From assembly GCA_019414665.1 (NCBI GenBank), contig DXLO01000040.1, positions 1 through 14,418 of the forward strand: DNA of 14,418 bases. The letters run 5' to 3'. This DNA comes from Bacteroides sp. (lineage in GTDB: Bacteria > Bacteroidota > Bacteroidia > Bacteroidales > Bacteroidaceae). Both the position numbers and the translations under genes were made by a program. A model generated the notes under the pieces. The model worked only from the letters and a program-made list of their open reading frames with translations, was not told the origin of the DNA and ran no database searches. This document shows, in pieces, positions 1 through 6,495 of the stretch; positions within the stretch are counted from its first letter, which is position 1; each line of letters opens with the position of its first letter.

Positions 1-30
1 TCCCTCCAGGTCCACCCAGGAAATATGAGA

Positions 31-64
31 AAGGCTGTTTCAAACTGAAAAATGAAACAGCCTT
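31..64. terminator. Stem-loop, possible terminator of a gene left of the window
   Basis: A perfect 12-bp inverted repeat (31-42 pairs with 53-64, AAGGCTGTTTCA and its complement) encloses a 10-base loop. Neither flank has a clean T-run, so the direction is unclear. It lies beyond the biotin operon terminator and probably ends a convergent gene outside the window. Nothing coding can be identified in 1-30. Confidence 0.45.
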
Positions 65-79
65 ACTTATATCTGTAAG

Positions 80-141
80 TTATATAATAAAATAATCTCC
101 TGTCCTGCTTCATCCCAACGATGCGGCTAAGACAGGAGATT
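80..141 (-). terminator. Intrinsic terminator of the biotin operon
   Basis: An 11-bp perfect stem (94-104 with 131-141, AATCTCCTGTC and its complement) has a 26-base apical region that can pair further (CATC at 111-114 with GATG at 120-123). On the minus strand the stem is followed by a T-rich run (93 down to about 80). It begins 22 bases after the bioD stop codon, as expected for the end of the operon. The plus-strand side is also T-rich (TTTTCTCATTTT), so the hairpin may work in both directions. Confidence 0.75.
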
Positions 142-163
142 TTCTCATTTTAAGCCTTTATTC

Positions 164-805
164 TTATAGTTTCGGAACAATCACGAAATGAGTTTCCGGA
201 TATTCCTTTGCCAGCAAGTCACGGATATAAGCTTCTGTATCCCGACGGATAATATCATCATCTTCTTCCGGGAAAAGATTATAAGCCACGGTATGCAGGC
301 GAATACCCCGACGGGTTACAGCCTCCAGACTCAGCAAAGTATGGTTGATGCTTCCCAATTTTCCCGAAGTCACAAAAATCAACGGATAGTTTTTCTGCGC
401 CACATAATCGATTGTCAGCAAATCGCGGGTAAGCGGAACCATCAGACCGCCTGCTCCTTCCAGCAAGACCGCATCATAGGTTTCACTCAACTGACGGGTA
501 GCCTTTTCTATCTTGTCAAAATCAATCGGACGATGATCTATTTCAGCAGCCAAGTGAGGCGAGCAGGGATAAGTAAATATCTCGGGCATGGTCAGTCCGC
601 TTTCATCTTCCGGTAGCAAACCGGTTCCCATAATCTTACGGTGCAGTTCGATATCTTCCGACATACCGACATTTCCCGTCTGAATAAACTTCTGAGTAAT
701 GGTACGCACACCTTGTTCGTTCCATGTCTTTGCCAGATAACCGGTAGCATAACTCTTTCCGACATTGGTATCAATGCCGCTCACAAAAAAAACATTGTCT
801 TTCAT
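164..805 (-). CDS. bioD: Dethiobiotin synthetase BioD
   Basis: BioD performs the ATP-dependent carboxylation and ring closure of 7,8-diaminopelargonic acid to dethiobiotin, in the cytoplasm. The 213-residue protein has the usual length. A P-loop, GIDTNVGKS, is at residues 10-18. The typical EGAGGLMVPL segment is near residue 115, and the nucleotide-binding SGKLGSINHTLLSLEAV segment is near 147-163. The substrate region reads QKFIQTGN where many BioDs have KPVQTG. It is the last gene of the minus-strand biotin operon, 11 bp after bioC, and is followed by a terminator. It is a stand-alone protein, not a BioA-BioD fusion. Recognition is by family motifs and is secure. Confidence 0.95.
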   Translation of the reverse strand: MKDNVFFVSGIDTNVGKSYATGYLAKTWNEQGVRTITQKFIQTGNVGMSEDIELHRKIMGTGLLPEDESGLTMPEIFTYPCSPHLAAEIDHRPIDFDKIEKATRQLSETYDAVLLEGAGGLMVPLTRDLLTIDYVAQKNYPLIFVTSGKLGSINHTLLSLEAVTRRGIRLHTVAYNLFPEEDDDIIRRDTEAYIRDLLAKEYPETHFVIVPKL

Positions 806-816
806 ATTATTACATT

Positions 817-1569
817 TTATTTTTTACAAATCATATAAATAGGATGATAAGTCAGCGGAACGGTTCCGTCGGGAGCTGTGAACTGTTCCTTATAGCGGCG
901 GCAGAAATCATCCAGTTCTCCCCTCGTCCAGCTCTGGCGACGTATGCCCGTCACTCCCGTTTCCTTCAGATGCTTCAGTACCCCCAGCGGCGAAGCGAAC
1001 GACAACTTCAGTTTTTCCTCCCGGCTATATACAATCTGATATTCGGCCGACAATACATCTGTCAGCTCCTTCAGCGAACGGTAAGGAAGCGTATCCGAAG
1101 TAAGCGATACCACCTCTTTTACATTCTGAGGGCCAAACGTACTGAAAGCCAGATAACCATCGGCCGTCAGGAGCTTGCGACAGCCTGCCAGAAACGTCTC
1201 CGGCTGGTCGAACCACTGAATGGCAGAGCACGACACAATCAGATTCTGCCCCGACGGGAAATTCAGCGCCTCTGCATCGGATGCAGCAAAATGAATCCTC
1301 TTATTGGCAAGCAAATCGGTAAGATACGGTTCCACTTCGGGACACAAGTCGTTCAGCAGCAAGCGTTCGGGAGTAGCACGATGCAGAAAGGCACGGGTAA
1401 ACATGCCTGTTCCACAACCAATCTCCAGCACGTTACGCCATCCCCCCGATGGGATATACTTGCCTATCGCATCAGCCATGTGATAAGCAATCTGCCGCTG
1501 TACATCCGCCCGTATGGAATAACTGCCCACAGCCTTGGCAAAACGGCGGCGAATCAACGTCTTGTCCAT
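817..1569 (-). CDS. bioC: Malonyl-ACP O-methyltransferase BioC
   Basis: BioC transfers a methyl group from S-adenosylmethionine to malonyl-ACP. This disguises the carboxylate so that fatty acid synthesis can extend it to pimeloyl-ACP methyl ester. The 250-residue protein shows the class I methyltransferase glycine-rich motif LEIGCGTG at residues 48-55, an acidic end of strand 2 (LLLNDLCPE, about 70-78), and the BioC-like CSAIQWF segment near residue 115. The N-terminus (RRRFAKAVGSYSIRADVQ) matches the family's F-x-AA-x-Y-x-A-x-xQ pattern. The start codon lies inside the end of bioG, with 16 bp of overlap in a different frame, which suggests translational coupling. The stop is 11 bp before bioD. 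Confidence 0.93.
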   Translation of the reverse strand: MDKTLIRRRFAKAVGSYSIRADVQRQIAYHMADAIGKYIPSGGWRNVLEIGCGTGMFTRAFLHRATPERLLLNDLCPEVEPYLTDLLANKRIHFAASDAEALNFPSGQNLIVSCSAIQWFDQPETFLAGCRKLLTADGYLAFSTFGPQNVKEVVSLTSDTLPYRSLKELTDVLSAEYQIVYSREEKLKLSFASPLGVLKHLKETGVTGIRRQSWTRGELDDFCRRYKEQFTAPDGTVPLTYHPIYMICKK

Positions 1570-2222
1570 TCTTCCCCCTTTCCTTCCAGCAGGCGGTCGA
1601 ACAACACTGTATCATAATGTTCTGCTTCCATCTCCATCACCTCTGTGCCAGTCCATGCGGCACGCTGATTTGCCGGAATAAAAATCTTGTCACACAAACC
1701 GATGATTGCCTTGTCCCACACAAAAGCCGCAGGCTGAACCTTCCCGGCCTCATGCTCCAAAGCAGCCAGTTCCGCTCCCAGCTCTTCCGTCGTACGGTAA
1801 GGCTGATGCGAAAGAAACTCCTTCACCTGTCCCGCACCGCCACATATTCTCCGGCGGAAACGCGCCAGCGCAGTATCCGAAAAATTCTCCAGTGTACCGT
1901 GAAAAACCGCTTCCGCTATTCCCCGCCGGTCATCTATCGGAAAAGGTGTACCGTTGACAGCCAGTTTCATCTCCCAGGGATAAGTATGCCCCGAAAGAAT
2001 CTGTCCGGCTACCCATACTCCCATCGACCAGGCAAGCAGTCTGATTTCACGATAACCATCCAACAAAGAATAATCGAACTCCAACGTACGGTAATCGAAG
2101 CAGAGCAGACAGTCGTACCCCTCCGCCACCGTACGGCGGAACAGATTCTCGTCGCTTCCCCATCCTGCAAAGAAGAGAAGCAGGCGCGGACTATTTTCTT
2201 TTTTTATAAATAATTGCTTCAT
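1554..2222 (-). CDS. bioG: Pimeloyl-ACP methyl ester esterase BioG
   Basis: BioG hydrolyses the methyl ester of pimeloyl-ACP and so ends the BioC-dependent phase of pimelate synthesis; it replaces E. coli BioH. The 222-residue protein is an alpha/beta-hydrolase-like protein of the BioG (DUF452) type. An oxyanion-type FAGWGS is at residues 18-23. The nucleophile elbow AWSMG has Ser66. A family-typical VNGTPFPID is near 89-97, and the likely catalytic His202 is in EAEHYDT near the C-terminus. I cannot assign the acidic triad member with certainty. It lies directly upstream of and overlaps bioC, which fits paired function. The start is the only ATG before the conserved LLLFFAGWG segment. The Shine-Dalgarno sequence is weak, and 149 bp of repeat-rich spacer precede the gene. 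Confidence 0.9.
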   Translation of the reverse strand: MKQLFIKKENSPRLLLFFAGWGSDENLFRRTVAEGYDCLLCFDYRTLEFDYSLLDGYREIRLLAWSMGVWVAGQILSGHTYPWEMKLAVNGTPFPIDDRRGIAEAVFHGTLENFSDTALARFRRRICGGAGQVKEFLSHQPYRTTEELGAELAALEHEAGKVQPAAFVWDKAIIGLCDKIFIPANQRAAWTGTEVMEMEAEHYDTVLFDRLLEGKGEEWTRR

Positions 2223-2248
2223 TTTCAGTCATTCGGCAGACATGCAAA

Positions 2249-2332
2249 AAACATGCTGATATTTTAAAAAAATATGCTGATGTTTTCGGAAAAATATGCT
2301 GATGTTTTTCTTAAAACATGCTGAAGTTTTTT
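2249..2332. repeat. Four ~22-bp tandem repeats between bioF and bioG
   Basis: The core YATGCTGA occurs four times, starting at 2252, 2273, 2295 and 2317 (steps of 21, 22 and 22 bp). Each core is flanked by A-runs and T-runs. The units read approximately AAAYATGCTGATRTTTT, and each is an imperfect dyad (AAAYAT, GCTG, AWRTTT) with five of six positions symmetrical. The array fills most of the only sizeable gap inside the biotin operon (2223-2371). The step of about two helical turns would place all units on one DNA face. Function is unknown; an operator array, an RNA-level element or a simple tandem duplication are all possible. Confidence 0.8.
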
Positions 2333-2371
2333 CATGCATTCGTACCGGTGTTTTTTAAACGTTCATAATCT

Positions 2372-3535
2372 TTACAACTCACGGCATAAACTGTCCACTT
2401 CCTCTTCTGTGACAGCTGCCGTCAGCGAGATACGCAATCGGGAAGTTCCTTCGGGAACCGTAGGCGGACGAACCGGCAGCACATAAAATCCTTTCCGCTG
2501 CATGTCTTCCGCTTTCAGGATGGTCTGGTTGCTCTCACCCACAATAAAAGGGACAATATGACTTGAGGAAGGACACTCACGACCTGCCCCCCGGACAGCT
2601 GCCTGCACCCGAAGAGCCGCCTCAGCCAGTCGTTCCCGACGGTCGTTCCAGCCTCCCAGACGCGACAGGATAAACTTTGTCCATGCCACATTCAGCGGAG
2701 GAAGTGCTGTCGTAAAGATAAATGTCCGCATCCGGTTAACCAGAAACGAGCGCATTACCTCACTGCACACCACATACGCTCCGACCGAAGCCAACGCCTT
2801 ACCGAACGTACCGCACAGAAAGTCAATATCCTTCATACATCCTTGTTCCTCGGCCACACCCAGTCCGCTTCTGCCACGTACGCCAATCCCGTGCGCCTCA
2901 TCCACATACAGCATCACACCGGGATAACGCTTTTTCAAGTCCACCAACCGGTCGAGAGGAGCCACATCTCCATCCATACTGAAAATACTCTCCGTCACGA
3001 TAATGATCTGTTCGTGGTCTTTATAACTCTTGGCAAGCAAAGCCTCCAGTTGCCCGTAATCCTGATGACGATAACGGATGCACCGTGCAGCCGACAGCCG
3101 GATTCCGTCAATCAGACTGGCATGTACCAGCTTGTCTGCCAGAATCAGCGTATGCGCATCAGCCACAGCGGGAAGTATTCCTGTATTCATGTGATAACCA
3201 CTTGAAAAGACCAGTGCACCGCTTGCTCCGAACATCTCGGCAAGCATCCGTTCCAATTCATCGTATACGGTAAAGTTACCGGTCAGCAGGCGCGACGACG
3301 ACGACGAGAACAGAAAATCACGTTCCGAAAGCGTGCGCATAAACTCGTCACGCAGCGCAGTGTCGGCAGCCAGTCCCAGATAGTCATTCGAAGAAAGATT
3401 CAGCATACGCTTGCCTTCCTTCCAGATCCATTTCCCCTGATGTTCCGCCTGCGACAGTGTACGCAGATTGCCAGCCTCATCCAGCGCATCGAGCGTCCGG
3501 CTATATAAATTATCCGATGAAACCATCGTTTCCAT
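2372..3535 (-). CDS. bioF: 8-amino-7-oxononanoate synthase BioF
   Basis: BioF is a PLP enzyme that condenses pimeloyl-ACP with L-alanine to give 8-amino-7-oxononanoate (KAPA). The 387-residue protein is a full-length alpha-oxoamine synthase. It shows the LSSNDYLGL segment at 47-55, the cofactor-stacking His138 in DKLVHAS, VDEAHGIG at 211-218 with Asp212 to the pyridine nitrogen, and the Schiff-base Lys246 in CGTFGKALAS. An AAAGGA sequence on the minus strand abuts the first ATG and is 9 bases from a second in-frame ATG (position 3526, residue Met4). Met4 is therefore the better-placed start and would give 384 residues. The gene starts 12 bp after the bioA stop and is followed by the repeat array. 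Confidence 0.95.
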   Translation of the reverse strand: METMVSSDNLYSRTLDALDEAGNLRTLSQAEHQGKWIWKEGKRMLNLSSNDYLGLAADTALRDEFMRTLSERDFLFSSSSSRLLTGNFTVYDELERMLAEMFGASGALVFSSGYHMNTGILPAVADAHTLILADKLVHASLIDGIRLSAARCIRYRHQDYGQLEALLAKSYKDHEQIIIVTESIFSMDGDVAPLDRLVDLKKRYPGVMLYVDEAHGIGVRGRSGLGVAEEQGCMKDIDFLCGTFGKALASVGAYVVCSEVMRSFLVNRMRTFIFTTALPPLNVAWTKFILSRLGGWNDRRERLAEAALRVQAAVRGAGRECPSSSHIVPFIVGESNQTILKAEDMQRKGFYVLPVRPPTVPEGTSRLRISLTAAVTEEEVDSLCREL

Positions 3536-3547
3536 TCCTTTCTTTCT

Positions 3548-4837
3548 TTAACAAGTTATTTCTCTTACAATCTTCAGCAAGCCGGAAGTCAGCTTTGTCA
3601 GTTCCTCCTTGCTGATAATAAACGGAGGCATGATATATACCAGTCGTCCGAACGGACGTACCCAGATACCTTCTTCCACAAACCGGCGCTGCATCCATGC
3701 CATATCCACCGGATTCTTCATTTCGATGACTCCGATAGCCCCCAGTACACGTACATCTGCCACCTGAGGCAATCCGGCAGCCGGTAGCAGTTCCTCCCGC
3801 AGTTGCGACTCAATGCGTTTCACCTTCTCTTCCCATCCACTAGACAAGAGCAGGTTGACAGAAGCGCAAGCCACCGCACAAGCAAGCGGATTTCCCATAA
3901 AAGTAGGTCCGTGCATAAAAGCATGCGGCTCGTGTGAAGAAATACAGTCCGCCACTTTATCGGAAGTCAGCACGGCCGAGAAAGTCATATACCCTCCGGT
4001 CAGCGCCTTACCGATACACATGATATCGGGTTCCACTCCGGCATGTTCCCAGGCAAACAGTTTTCCGGTACGTCCGAAGCCCGTAGCAATCTCGTCGAAG
4101 ATAAGCAGCAAACCATATTCACGGCACAACCTGGCCGCCTCACGCAGATACTGCGGATGATAAAAACGCATACCGCCGGCTCCCTGAACTATCGGCTCCA
4201 GTATCAGTCCGGCAAGCGTCTGATGATGCTTTTCGATTGTTTCCTTCAGTGGAAGAATATCCTTCTCGTCCCATTCGGCATCGAAACGGCACTGAGACGC
4301 AGGCACAAAATAACGTACCGGAAGCGCCGAACCAAACAAACTATGCATGCCCGTCACCGGATCGCATACCGACATCGCATTCCATGTATCTCCATGATAG
4401 CCGGAACGGATTGTCACAAAATTGTTCTTTTCAGGCTTTCCCGCAGCAAACTGATACTGTACCGCCATCTTCAGTGCGACCTCCACAGCCACCGAACCAC
4501 TGTCGGCATAAAAAATCTTCTGCATGGAAGGCGGAACAATCTTCAAAAGCAATTTTCCCAATGCGATGGCAGGCTCATGCGTAAGTCCTCCAAACATCAC
4601 ATGCGACATGTTTTTCAACTGCTCTTCAATCGCCCGATTCAATACCGGATGATTATATCCATGTACGGCACACCACCACGACGACATACCGTCTACCAGT
4701 TCCGTACCGTCTTCCAGCGTAATGATACACCCTTTTGCCCGTTTCACCTTATACGTAGGCAACGGGTTAATGGTCGACGTATAGGGATGCCACAAATGCT
4801 CCCTGTCGAAGTTATCAACACATTGTTCATAAGTCAT
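3548..4837 (-). CDS. bioA: Adenosylmethionine-8-amino-7-oxononanoate aminotransferase BioA
   Basis: BioA transfers an amino group to KAPA to form 7,8-diaminopelargonic acid, using PLP and, in the classical enzyme, SAM as the amino donor. The 429-residue protein has the BioA signature LWHPYTS at 15-21 and the substrate-pocket SSWW at 52-55. It also has DSGSVAVEVALKMA at 112-125, the PLP-contact FDEIATGFGRTG at 247-258 with Asp248, and the Schiff-base Lys277 in CIGKALTGG. The HPYT and SSWW features favour the SAM-using type over lysine-using BioK. The start overlaps the 3' end of bioB by 11 bp and has an unusually strong ribosome binding site for this group. Confidence 0.95.
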   Translation of the reverse strand: MTYEQCVDNFDREHLWHPYTSTINPLPTYKVKRAKGCIITLEDGTELVDGMSSWWCAVHGYNHPVLNRAIEEQLKNMSHVMFGGLTHEPAIALGKLLLKIVPPSMQKIFYADSGSVAVEVALKMAVQYQFAAGKPEKNNFVTIRSGYHGDTWNAMSVCDPVTGMHSLFGSALPVRYFVPASQCRFDAEWDEKDILPLKETIEKHHQTLAGLILEPIVQGAGGMRFYHPQYLREAARLCREYGLLLIFDEIATGFGRTGKLFAWEHAGVEPDIMCIGKALTGGYMTFSAVLTSDKVADCISSHEPHAFMHGPTFMGNPLACAVACASVNLLLSSGWEEKVKRIESQLREELLPAAGLPQVADVRVLGAIGVIEMKNPVDMAWMQRRFVEEGIWVRPFGRLVYIMPPFIISKEELTKLTSGLLKIVREITC

Positions 4838-5783
4838 AACCCACCTCCTTTATTCGTTTTTTATCTTCTGCCACTTTCGAACCCAGCGTCGTCAGCAAAT
4901 CTCCCACGATAGCCGAGTTCACACCGATATACATCGCCTTACGTACCGCCTCGTCACTCAGTTGCGAACGTCCTCCCGCAAAACGAAGATAAGCCGAAGG
5001 ATTGACAAAACGGAACATAGCCACTGTACGCAAGACCTCTTCTTCCGAGAGCGCAGGCTCCGTTTCGAGCGGAGTACCCTTGATCGGCTGCAACAAGTTG
5101 AGCGGAATAGACTGAATATCCAGCGATTTTAAAGTAAAGGCAAACTCCACACGCTGCCGCATGGTTTCCCCCATTCCGATAATTCCTCCGCAACACACAT
5201 CCATTCCCGTACGACGGGCAGCCTGTATGGTAGCCAGTTTCTCTTCCTGTGTATGAGTAGAACAGAGATTGGCGAAATGAGAAGGCGCCGTTTCCAGGTT
5301 ACAATGATAGCGGACTACTCCTGCTTCATGAAGCAACGCGAGCTGTTCCTCAGTAGCCAGCCCCAGCGAAGCGCAAAGCTGTATATCTGAGTGCTCTTTC
5401 AAATATGCAAAATGCCGGCACAAAGCCTCTACCTCCTTATTGGAAGGTTTCCGTCCACTCGTTACCAGTGAGAAGCGAGCAACTCCCTGTTCTTCGTTCG
5501 CCTTTGCATGGCGCAGACATTCCTCCTGCGAAACCAGTCCGTACACCTCAACACCCGTTGCATAATGTGCCGACTGAGCACACCATTTGCAATCTTCGGA
5601 ACACCGTCCCGACTTGGCATTGATAATGGAACACATATCAAACTTATGCGAAGCATACTTCAGCGTAATGCGATGAGCGGCTTCACACAATTCCTCCAGA
5701 GGAGCCTCCTCCGCCAGCCAAAGCGCCTCTTCCGGCGTCAGTTCAAGACCGTCGTCAACTTTTTTTTCTAATGTTTCTATCAT
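4827..5783 (-). CDS. bioB: Biotin synthase BioB (radical SAM), variant auxiliary-cluster ligands
   Basis: BioB inserts sulfur into dethiobiotin to make biotin. The 318-residue protein carries the radical-SAM CxxxCxxC motif at Cys61, Cys65 and Cys68 (GRCSEDCKWC), SIPLNLLQPIKGTPL near 225-239, and YLRFAGGR near 265-272. Compared with E. coli BioB from memory, the auxiliary-cluster ligands Cys128, Cys188 and Arg260 appear as Cys137, Cys197 and Arg267. The ligand Cys97 position is a serine (Ser105 in ARFSLVTSG). Extra cysteines occur at 161, 174 and 198. That pattern suggests the anaerobe-type (Type II) enzyme with a different auxiliary cluster. The start is preceded by an A/T-rich leader without an SD, directly after a terminator-like hairpin. 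Confidence 0.95.
   Translation of the reverse strand: MIETLEKKVDDGLELTPEEALWLAEEAPLEELCEAAHRITLKYASHKFDMCSIINAKSGRCSEDCKWCAQSAHYATGVEVYGLVSQEECLRHAKANEEQGVARFSLVTSGRKPSNKEVEALCRHFAYLKEHSDIQLCASLGLATEEQLALLHEAGVVRYHCNLETAPSHFANLCSTHTQEEKLATIQAARRTGMDVCCGGIIGMGETMRQRVEFAFTLKSLDIQSIPLNLLQPIKGTPLETEPALSEEEVLRTVAMFRFVNPSAYLRFAGGRSQLSDEAVRKAMYIGVNSAIVGDLLTTLGSKVAEDKKRIKEVGYDL
4842..4851 (-). promoter_or_regulatory. Strong Shine-Dalgarno site of bioA inside bioB
   Basis: The minus strand reads AAAGGAGGTG, a near-perfect anti-SD match, with about 6 bases between the GGAGG core and the bioA ATG at 4837. It is embedded in the last codons of bioB (Lys-Glu-Val). Other genes in this operon show weak or no SD, so this site supports the chosen bioA start and suggests internal re-initiation. 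Confidence 0.75.
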
Positions 5784-6225
5784 ATATATTTATAGGCATA
5801 AAAAAGCGGAATGGCGAAAGTACCCGTGTACACCTACAACAAGATGCCACACGAATCCTTTCGCCATTCCGTTTCGGTAAATGACAATTATTCTGAGTTT
5901 TTCTAATACAAGCAACCTCACTGCCCGCCGGTTCAACAGCCACAGGCAGTCCCATCAAAAGCAGGATGACACATCCCAGCGGGATTCCTATATCGTACGG
6001 TGAAGCATCCTGTTCCCTGACGCCGCCCATAGCATATACACACTGCCCGTTACCTTCTACCGACACGATATGTCTTGCCTTATCCAACGATGAATCGGCA
6101 ATACCCTTACACACCCTTCCAATCGTCACATGCCGGTGCAGACTTCCGAACACAGCATAATTTTTCCGGCTCCAACGGCGGAAACGGATCGATCTTCTCT
6201 GGTTATGTAATGTGTTTTCGTGCAT
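5755..6225 (-). CDS. Unrecognised small protein ORF upstream of bioB
   Basis: This 156-codon ORF has a well-placed promoter and codon content that reads like protein over roughly its first 110 residues. I cannot name a function. A basic N-terminal patch (RSIRFRRWSRKNYAVF at 11-26, then SLHRHVTIG at 28-36) resembles, from memory, short Bacteroidetes proteins with an RRWSRKxYAxF-type motif. A hydrophobic stretch at about 79-97 (IGIPLGCVILLLMGLPVAV) could be a membrane segment. The last ~40 residues are Arg/Cys-rich and encoded by the terminator hairpin and its flanks, so they look non-native. The true end may be earlier in another frame, or the ORF may be read through the hairpin. The frame overlaps the bioB start by 29 bp. 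Confidence 0.5.
   Translation of the reverse strand: MHENTLHNQRRSIRFRRWSRKNYAVFGSLHRHVTIGRVCKGIADSSLDKARHIVSVEGNGQCVYAMGGVREQDASPYDIGIPLGCVILLLMGLPVAVEPAGSEVACIRKTQNNCHLPKRNGERIRVASCCRCTRVLSPFRFFMPINIYDRNIRKKS
5800..5871 (-). terminator. Strong hairpin plus T-run directly upstream of bioB: terminator or attenuator
   Basis: A perfect 14-bp stem (5807-5820 with 5858-5871, CGGAATGGCGAAAG and its complement) has a 37-base apical part that can pair further (minus-strand CGTGT with ACACG). On the minus strand it is followed by C and then six T (5805-5800). This has the complete form of an intrinsic terminator for transcription entering bioB, whose ATG is only 16 bases past the T-run. The plus strand has no T-run after the stem. 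It could end the upstream small gene or act as a conditional attenuator. Confidence 0.8.
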
Positions 6226-6246
6226 ATGGTTTTATTCAGACGGCTG

Positions 6247-6277
6247 CAAATATAGAGAAAAAACCGAAAGCCGGCTT
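6247..6277 (-). promoter_or_regulatory. Promoter of the small ORF and biotin operon, with palindrome
   Basis: The minus strand has TATATTTG (6254-6247), an exact Bacteroides -7 box (TAnnTTTG). It would start RNA near 6240, about 15 bases before the small ORF's ATG at 6225. The -33 region is not a clear TTTG. A perfect 10-bp palindrome, AAGCCGGCTT, covers 6268-6277, just where a -33 element would lie, and could be an operator. Confidence 0.55.
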
Positions 6278-6364
6278 AAAAAATCGGATAAACTCATTGC
6301 GACAGGACATTTTTAAGCCTTCTTCAAACCGTTTTTCTTATTTTAATTATCTTTCATCACAAAA

Positions 6365-6406
6365 GTTTCATAAAAGAATACGGTTTCATAAAAATATGTA
6401 TCTTTA
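6365..6406 (+). promoter_or_regulatory. Candidate promoter region of the aspartokinase-like gene with direct repeat
   Basis: TATCTTTA at 6399-6406 matches seven of eight positions of a TAnnTTTG -7 box counting the two free ones. It is preceded by an 11-bp direct repeat GTTTCATAAAA at 6365-6375 and 6383-6393 (18-bp period), which could be a regulator site. The leader down to 6495 is A-rich and has a second direct repeat, TAAAAAGGCT, at 6414-6423 and 6441-6450. No terminator or riboswitch fold is apparent in it. Confidence 0.4.
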
Positions 6407-6495
6407 CACTTTGTAAAAAGGCTTTCTTAAAAAAACGAGATAAAAAGGCTAACAAAACGGCGTAATAACCAAACACTTAACTCAAAAAGAGAAAA

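Noticed and set aside
844..1617. Long plus-strand reading frame opposite bioC and bioG
   Set aside because: It is the antisense shadow of well-supported biotin genes, with no promoter and a protein composition lacking recognisable motifs. The same applies to the plus-strand frames at 1449-2213, 4043-4912 and 2843-3205.
2249..2332. The bioF-bioG repeats as a small CRISPR array
   Set aside because: The period is only 21-22 bp with no unique spacers between repeats, and no cas genes are present.
2264..2335. A 23-codon minus-strand ORF within the repeat array
   Set aside because: It is short, made of repeat sequence, and has no supporting ribosome site or conserved features.
5784..6246. A known riboswitch (cobalamin or TPP) in the bioB leader
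   Set aside because: I looked for the conserved cobalamin and TPP core sequences on the minus strand and did not find them. The region reads better as protein-coding followed by a terminator.
5784..6300. Classical BirA operator (TTGTAAAC inverted repeat) before bioB
   Set aside because: No such spaced inverted repeat is visible in the leader or promoter region.
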